This document shows positions 5,699-9,492 of a stretch of DNA of 9,492 nt, in pieces. Under the pieces are notes generated by a model that did no database searches, was not told where the DNA came from, and was given only the letters and a program-made list of their open reading frames with translations. The stretch is taken from the NCBI GenBank assembly GCA_030654555.1, contig JAURXG010000443.1, positions 1 through 9,492 on the forward strand, given 5' to 3'. The translations under genes were made by a program, and so were the position numbers. The stretch is from Aquabacterium sp. (GTDB lineage Bacteria; Pseudomonadota; Gammaproteobacteria; Burkholderiales; Burkholderiaceae_C). The stretch's first letter is position 1. Each line of letters starts with the position of its first letter.

Positions 5699-7144
5699 TC
5701 ACTGTTCTTCATCCCAGGTGCAGCCGTCCCGGGCCACCATGGCGCTCGACGCGGGTGGGCCCCAGGTGCCCGCCGCGTACGGCCGCGGCCCGTTGGGGTC
5801 GGCGCTCCAGGCCTGCAGGACCGGCTCGACCCAGCGCCAGGCCTGCTCTTGTTCGTCGCTGCGCACGAACAGGTTCAGCCGTCCGGCGATGGCGTCCATC
5901 AGCAGCCGCTCGTAGGCGCCCACGCGCTCGGTGGCAAAGGCCTTGTCGAAGTCCAGATCCAGGCTTACCGGGGCCAGCAGTTCACCCTGGGCGCCGCCCT
6001 TGGCGGCCAGCAGGTGCAGCTCGAGGCCGTCTTCGGGCTGCAGCTTGATCACCAGCTTGTTGGCGCGCGCCGAGCCTGGAAAGATCGGGTGCGGCACCTC
6101 GCGGAAGTTGACCACGATCTGCGCATGCCGCCCGGCCAGCCGCTTGCCGGTGCGCAGGTAGAAGGGCACGCCCGCCCAGCGCCAGTTCTGCACCTCGGTG
6201 CGCAGCGCGACGAAGGTCTCGCAATGGCTGCCCGGCGGCACCTTCACCTCGTCGAGGTAACCGATCACCGGTTTGCCGTCCACCGTGCCCGCCTTGTACT
6301 GGCCGCGCACCACGTCGCGCGCCACGCTCTCGGGCGTGAAGGGCTTCAGCGAGCGCAGCACATTGAGCTTCTCGTCGCGAATCGCATCGGCGTCGTTGGT
6401 CGACGGCGGCTCCATCGCGATCATCGTCAGCAACTGAAGCGCATGGTTCTGGATCATGTCGCGCAAGGCGCCGGTGGTGTCGTAGTAGTCGCCGCGCGTG
6501 CCCACGCCCAGCCCCTCGGCCAGCGTGATCTGGATGTTGGCGATGCTCTCGCGGCGCCACAACGGCTCGAACAGCGCATTGCCGAAACGCAGCGCCATCA
6601 GGTTCTGCACCGCGGGCTTGCCCAGGTAGTGGTCGATGCGGAAGGCCTGCGTCTCGGCGAAGGCCGCGCGCACCACGCGGTTGATCTCCTGCGCGCTGGC
6701 CAGGTCGTGGCCCAGCGGCTTTTCGAGCACCACGCGCACCTTGGGGCCGTTCAGGCCGGCGGCACCGAGCTGCTCGCACACCACCGGGAACAGGTAGGGG
6801 CTGGTGGCCAGGTACAGCACGGTGGTGTCGGCGTTGCGCGCGGCTATCCACTGTTTCAGGCCGGCGTAGTGCTCGGGCTTGGACAAATCCATGCGCCGGT
6901 AGTGCAGCATCTCGGCGAAACGCGCGAACTCGTCGTCGCTCGGCCGCTTGGCCGATTCAACCTCGACGAAGCGCTCGCGGATGAAGGCACGGTACTCGTC
7001 GTCGCTGCGCTCGTCGCGCGCCACCGCCAGGATGCGCCCGCCCGGCGGCAGCTTGCCGTGGCGAAAGGCCTGGAACAGGGCCGGCATCAACTTGCGCCAG
7101 GTGAGGTCACCGGTGCCGCCGAAGAAGACGAGGTCGAAGGACAT
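5699..7144 (-). CDS. zwf: Glucose-6-phosphate 1-dehydrogenase
   Basis: Zwf oxidises glucose-6-phosphate to 6-phosphogluconolactone with NAD(P)+, the first step of the oxidative pentose-phosphate and Entner-Doudoroff pathways, in the cytoplasm. The 481 residues match the usual 480-500. Motifs are the nucleotide-binding loop FGGTGDLTWRKLMPAL (8-23), EKPLGHDLASA (141-151), the substrate-site signature RIDHYLGK (169-176), and NHALQ with His234 at the position of the catalytic base. The first glycine loop is GGTGDL rather than the more common GASGDL. ATG 7142-7144 is supported by the nucleotide-binding loop starting at residue 8. No good Shine-Dalgarno precedes it; the best is AAAG 9-12 bases away. 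A promoter and a HexR-like operator lie at 7171-7220, and hexR follows after 9 bases, so the two form an operon. Confidence 0.96.
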   Translation of the reverse strand: MSFDLVFFGGTGDLTWRKLMPALFQAFRHGKLPPGGRILAVARDERSDDEYRAFIRERFVEVESAKRPSDDEFARFAEMLHYRRMDLSKPEHYAGLKQWIAARNADTTVLYLATSPYLFPVVCEQLGAAGLNGPKVRVVLEKPLGHDLASAQEINRVVRAAFAETQAFRIDHYLGKPAVQNLMALRFGNALFEPLWRRESIANIQITLAEGLGVGTRGDYYDTTGALRDMIQNHALQLLTMIAMEPPSTNDADAIRDEKLNVLRSLKPFTPESVARDVVRGQYKAGTVDGKPVIGYLDEVKVPPGSHCETFVALRTEVQNWRWAGVPFYLRTGKRLAGRHAQIVVNFREVPHPIFPGSARANKLVIKLQPEDGLELHLLAAKGGAQGELLAPVSLDLDFDKAFATERVGAYERLLMDAIAGRLNLFVRSDEQEQAWRWVEPVLQAWSADPNGPRPYAAGTWGPPASSAMVARDGCTWDEEQ

Positions 7145-7170
7145 GGGCAGAGCTTTGTGAGAGGAGTTGA

Positions 7171-7185
7171 TGTAACCAAGTTACC
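7171..7185 (-). promoter_or_regulatory. HexR-type palindromic operator upstream of zwf
   Basis: TGTAACCAAGTTACC on the plus strand contains perfect arms GTAAC (7172-7176) and GTTAC (7180-7184) around CAA. It closely resembles the HexR motif I recall from gammaproteobacteria (TGTAAT-N3-ATTACA), differing at the inner arm bases and one outer base. It lies 27-41 bases before zwf, in an AT-richer island of a GC-rich region. It begins at the predicted transcription start, which suits repression by the neighbouring hexR product. Confidence 0.7.
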
Positions 7186-7191
7186 TCAACA

Positions 7192-7220
7192 ATGATGCAT
7201 GAGTTTCTTGCGAGGGTCAA
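7192..7220 (-). promoter_or_regulatory. Sigma70-type promoter of zwf-hexR
   Basis: On the minus strand, TTGACC (7220-7215; 5 of 6 matches to TTGACA) is followed after exactly 17 bases by CATCAT (7197-7192; 4 of 6 matches to TATAAT). The predicted start of transcription is near 7185, at the edge of the HexR-like palindrome, giving a leader of about 40 bases before the zwf ATG. It is the best promoter in the window, identified by eye. Confidence 0.6.
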
Positions 7221-7221
7221 T

Positions 7222-7250
7222 CCGCGGGCGGCGCCGGTCCACCGCGGGCG
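7222..7250 (-). repeat. 9-bp direct repeat / possible terminator after the beta-helix gene
   Basis: CCGCGGGCG occurs at 7222-7230 and again at 7242-7250. Because CCGCGG is self-complementary, the copies can also pair as a 6-bp stem (7222-7227 with 7242-7247) around a 14-base loop. It lies just after the stop of the minus-strand beta-helix gene and just before the zwf -35 box, so it may insulate the two units. No T run follows on the minus strand, so termination is uncertain. Confidence 0.35.
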
Positions 7251-7256
7251 CGGCGT

Positions 7257-8459
7257 TCAGCGTTGAAAGGCGCCGGGTGACCAGCGTTCGCGCGGTGCCA
7301 GCGGACGGGTGCCGATGGGCAGCGTGAACTCCGCCGTCGGGCGCAGGTCGACGCCGTCGAGGATGGGCAGGGGCACCGCCTTGCCGCGCAGCCCGCTGTC
7401 GGGCGGCAGTGCATGGTTCAGCTGGTCGGGGTCCACCAACTGTGGCTTGAGGATCGCGAAGTTGCCACCTTCCTCCGTCGGCCCGCCCAGCACGCCCAGT
7501 GTGAAGAGGCCTGGCCCGACGCTCAGGTTGTTGTACAGGTGCACGGGCGTGCCGTCGGGCAGCCGGTCGCGCCACACCCGCAGGAACCAGGCCCCGCGCA
7601 GCCGGTCGTTGACCAGCGTGTTGTGCGCCATGTAGAGCGCGCTGCCGGGCCAGGGCTGGCCCTCGGCGCCGAAGGACACCAGGATGGCGTTCTGGCTGTT
7701 GGCGCTCTGGGCGATCACGTTGCCGATCACCACGGCCTGGCCGCCGTTGGGCAAGTCGATCTCGTAGGACGCCTCGCCCTTCGGGCCATCGGCGATCAGG
7801 TTGTAGGTGATGCGGCTGACCCGTGCACGCGACTTGATCAGGTTGCCCGTGCGGCCCTGGTGGAAGCGGCTGCCGCTGATCTGCACCTCGGCGATGCGGC
7901 CGACGTAGATCAGATGGTCCAGCGAGTCGGGGCGATCGGGCGCCTGGGCGAAGAGGCTGTCCTCGATGTGCAGCCGAGCGTCGCCGAAGTTCGCGGTGAG
8001 GATGCCGTTCTCGTTGTCGATGAACTGGCAGTTGCGCACGGTCAGCATGCCCTTCTCGAAGCGGATGCCTGCGCCGTTGCGATCGGGCACCCGCGTGCCG
8101 CGGAACTCGAAGTTCTCGATCACGATGTGGCCGTTGCGCACCACCAGGATGGCCTTGCCTTCCGCGTACTTCCCGTCGGCCAGCAGCACCGGCCGTTCAC
8201 CCATGCCGCGCAGCGTGAGTCTGCGTTGGTTGATCACCGCCACATCGCCGGCATAGGTGCCGGGTAAGACCTCGATGGTGTCGCCATCGACGGCCTGCCT
8301 CAGCGCATCGGCCAGCCGTGCGAAGGGCTGGCCGGCGCCCACGCGCAAGGCCGGGCGGGAGGGCGGCGCAGCATCGCCGGCGGCGCAGGCGGGCGCCACC
8401 AACGCGCCGCACAGGCCGGCGCCCAGCAGCCGGCGGCGGGTCATGAAGTTGGTGGTCAT
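7257..8459 (-). CDS. Exported right-handed parallel beta-helix protein of unknown function
   Basis: I recognise the fold but not a named function. From ATG 8457-8459 it is 400 residues. It begins with a twin-arginine type signal (TRRRLLGAG at 7-15, hydrophobic stretch, likely cleavage near PACAAG, 23-28), pointing to Tat export into the periplasm. The mature part opens like pectate-lyase-superfamily helices: FARLADALRQAVDGDTIEVLPGTYAGD, then LTLRGMG. Repeated coils follow (HIVIENFEFRG, LTVRNCQFIDNENGI, LHIEDSLF, VQISGSRFH, AVVIGNVIAQS, ALYMAHNTLVND). Notable are DHLIYVGR, NLIKSRA and SYEIDLPNGG. No catalytic set can be assigned by eye. An earlier in-frame ATG at 8529-8531 would add 24 residues that do not fit a signal peptide; ATG 8442-8444 is a shorter alternative. 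No clear Shine-Dalgarno is present. It is monocistronic, between zwf and divergent tal. Polysaccharide binding or cleavage is a guess. Confidence 0.85.
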   Translation of the reverse strand: MTTNFMTRRRLLGAGLCGALVAPACAAGDAAPPSRPALRVGAGQPFARLADALRQAVDGDTIEVLPGTYAGDVAVINQRRLTLRGMGERPVLLADGKYAEGKAILVVRNGHIVIENFEFRGTRVPDRNGAGIRFEKGMLTVRNCQFIDNENGILTANFGDARLHIEDSLFAQAPDRPDSLDHLIYVGRIAEVQISGSRFHQGRTGNLIKSRARVSRITYNLIADGPKGEASYEIDLPNGGQAVVIGNVIAQSANSQNAILVSFGAEGQPWPGSALYMAHNTLVNDRLRGAWFLRVWRDRLPDGTPVHLYNNLSVGPGLFTLGVLGGPTEEGGNFAILKPQLVDPDQLNHALPPDSGLRGKAVPLPILDGVDLRPTAEFTLPIGTRPLAPRERWSPGAFQR

Positions 8460-8536
8460 CGTGTCATTCTGGTCGATCGCTGGCGGCGAGCCGGCTGGCG
8501 GTAACCACGCCGAAACCCGCTCGATGGCCAAGCGGT

Positions 8537-8542
8537 TCTAAT
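8537..8542 (+). promoter_or_regulatory. Candidate -10 element for tal
   Basis: TCTAAT matches TATAAT at 5 of 6 positions and lies 24 bases before the tal ATG, giving a short leader. No -35 match is found 16-18 bases upstream, so an activator or a weak promoter would be implied. It sits inside an inverted repeat (AACCCG 8514-8519, CGGGTT 8544-8549). Confidence 0.3.
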
Positions 8543-8555
8543 TCGGGTTGTCCCC

Positions 8556-8560
8556 AGGAG
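8556..8560 (+). promoter_or_regulatory. Ribosome binding site of tal
   Basis: AGGAG stands 6 bases before ATG 8567 and fixes the tal start; the protein then begins at the usual transaldolase N-terminus. Confidence 0.8.
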
Positions 8561-8566
8561 CCCGCC

Positions 8567-9487
8567 ATGCACCAACTCGACCAACTCAAGCAATTCACCA
8601 CCGTGGTGGCCGACACCGGCAACTTCAGGCAGCTGGCGCAGTTTGCGCCGCGCGACGCCACCACCAACCCGTCGCTGATCCTCAAGGCGGTGCAGCAGCC
8701 CGACTATGCGCCGCTGCTGGCCGACACCGTGGCCGCGCACCGTGGTGAGCCGCTCGATGCCATCGTCGACCAGGTGCTGGTGCGCTTCGGGCTGGAGATC
8801 CTCCAGGTCGTGCCCGGCCGCGTCTCCACCGAGGTGGATGCGCGGCTGAGCTTCGACACCGCCGCCACGCTGGCCCGTGCACGGCGGCTGATCGCGCTGT
8901 ACGAGGCCGCGGGCGTGCCGCGCACGCGTGTGCTGATCAAGATCGCCGCCACCTGGGAAGGCATCCAGGCCGCCAGGCAGCTGGAGACCGAGGGCATCCA
9001 CTGCAACCTCACGCTGCTGTTCGCCTTCGCCCAGGCGGTGGCCTGCGGCGATGCCGGCGTGCAGCTGATCAGCCCCTTCGTCGGCCGCATCTACGACTGG
9101 CACAAGAAGCAGGCCGGCGCGGCCTGGGACGAAGCGGCGCGCGCCGGCGCCAACGACCCCGGCGTGCTGTCGGTCGAGCGCATCTACACCCACTACAAGC
9201 GCTTCGGCATCGCCACCGAGGTGATGGGGGCCAGCTTCCGCAACGTCGGACAGATCGTCGCGCTGGCCGGCTGCGACCTGCTGACCATCAGCCCCGAGCT
9301 GCTCGGCGCCCTGCAGGCCAGCGACGCACCACTGGTGCGCCGCCTGGATGCCGAGAAGGCGAAGCGGGCCGACCTGCCCGAGGTGCACCACGACGAGGCC
9401 AGCTTCCGCTTCGCGCTGTACGAGGATGCGATGGCCACCGAGAAGCTGGCCGAGGGCATCCGCGCCTTCGCCGCCGATTCGGTCTAA
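8567..9487 (+). CDS. tal: Transaldolase
   Basis: Transaldolase moves a dihydroxyacetone unit from sedoheptulose-7-phosphate to glyceraldehyde-3-phosphate in the non-oxidative pentose-phosphate pathway, in the cytoplasm. The 306 residues are close to the TalB-type length (about 317). Visible are VVADTGNF with Asp16 (equivalent to Asp17 of E. coli TalB), DATTNPSLILKA (30-41), VSTEVDARLSFDT (86-98) with Glu89, and RVLIKIAATWEG (121-132) with Lys125 as the Schiff-base lysine. NLTLLFAFAQAVACGDAGV and LISPFVGRIYDWHKK follow, with GASFRNVGQI and the GCDLLTISPELL phosphate-binding end. A good Shine-Dalgarno (AGGAG, 6 bases) supports ATG 8567. It diverges from the beta-helix gene across 107 bases. TAA 9485-9487 ends it 5 bases before the window edge, so downstream partners such as pgi cannot be seen. 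Confidence 0.96.
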   Translation: MHQLDQLKQFTTVVADTGNFRQLAQFAPRDATTNPSLILKAVQQPDYAPLLADTVAAHRGEPLDAIVDQVLVRFGLEILQVVPGRVSTEVDARLSFDTAATLARARRLIALYEAAGVPRTRVLIKIAATWEGIQAARQLETEGIHCNLTLLFAFAQAVACGDAGVQLISPFVGRIYDWHKKQAGAAWDEAARAGANDPGVLSVERIYTHYKRFGIATEVMGASFRNVGQIVALAGCDLLTISPELLGALQASDAPLVRRLDAEKAKRADLPEVHHDEASFRFALYEDAMATEKLAEGIRAFAADSV

Positions 9488-9492
9488 CTCGA

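Noticed and set aside
4943..7195. A 750-codon open frame on the plus strand opposite hexR and zwf.
   Set aside because: Its product is an irregular His/Gln/Arg/Ala-rich string with no domain, fully opposite two well-supported genes. Long antisense open frames are expected in high-GC DNA.
7413..8267. A 284-codon plus-strand open frame opposite the beta-helix gene.
   Set aside because: The minus-strand product has a signal peptide and regular beta-helix coils; the plus-strand product is Val/Ala/His-rich without a domain.
8456..8467. A three-codon upstream frame (ATG ACA CGA TGA, minus strand) overlapping the beta-helix gene start.
   Set aside because: Such tiny frames are common by chance and there is no ribosome site to support translation.
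8500..8515. A possible second HexR operator near tal (GTAACCA).
   Set aside because: Only the left arm is present; the right arm GTTAC is missing, so it is not called as an operator.
1..9492. Search for mobile elements, CRISPR repeats, tRNA genes, toxin-antitoxin pairs or defence genes.
   Set aside because: Nothing seen. Genes are tightly packed housekeeping types with even high GC, with no terminal repeats or spaced repeat arrays.

Overview
The window is a chromosomal stretch of a high-GC bacterium. Every protein resembles its betaproteobacterial (Burkholderiales) counterpart. The six-gene mlaFEDACB order, the GltD C-terminus and the zwf-hexR pairing fit a Rubrivivax/Leptothrix/Ideonella-like lineage, but the genus is inference from memory and not proven here. 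No tRNA, rRNA, insertion sequence, CRISPR array or phage gene is visible, and no stretch over about 210 bases lacks a gene.

Layout, left to right. (1) Positions 1-703: the C-terminal half of gltD, the glutamate synthase small subunit, ending in a strong GC-rich hairpin at 726-752. (2) Positions 913-4792, plus strand: a complete retrograde phospholipid-transport operon, mlaF-mlaE-mlaD-mlaA-mlaC-mlaB. Its members overlap by 4 bases or are separated by 20-80 bases. The outer-membrane lipoprotein gene mlaA lies inside the operon, unlike in E. coli. (3) Positions 4823-7144, minus strand: zwf (glucose-6-phosphate dehydrogenase) followed 9 bases later by hexR (RpiR/SIS regulator), converging on mlaB. 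A sigma70-like promoter and a palindromic HexR-type operator lie just upstream of zwf. (4) Positions 7257-8459, minus strand: a Tat-exported right-handed beta-helix protein of unknown function. (5) Positions 8567-9487, plus strand: tal (transaldolase), divergent from the beta-helix gene.

Functionally there are two blocks. The Mla block encodes all parts of the pathway that keeps the outer membrane asymmetric: MlaA in the outer membrane, MlaC as periplasmic carrier, and MlaFEDB as inner-membrane ABC complex. The zwf/hexR/tal block covers entry to the oxidative pentose-phosphate and Entner-Doudoroff routes, the sugar-phosphate-sensing regulator, and a non-oxidative pentose-phosphate enzyme. The least explained gene is the exported beta-helix protein between zwf and tal. 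The best regulatory signal is the HexR-like operator placed on the predicted zwf transcription start.
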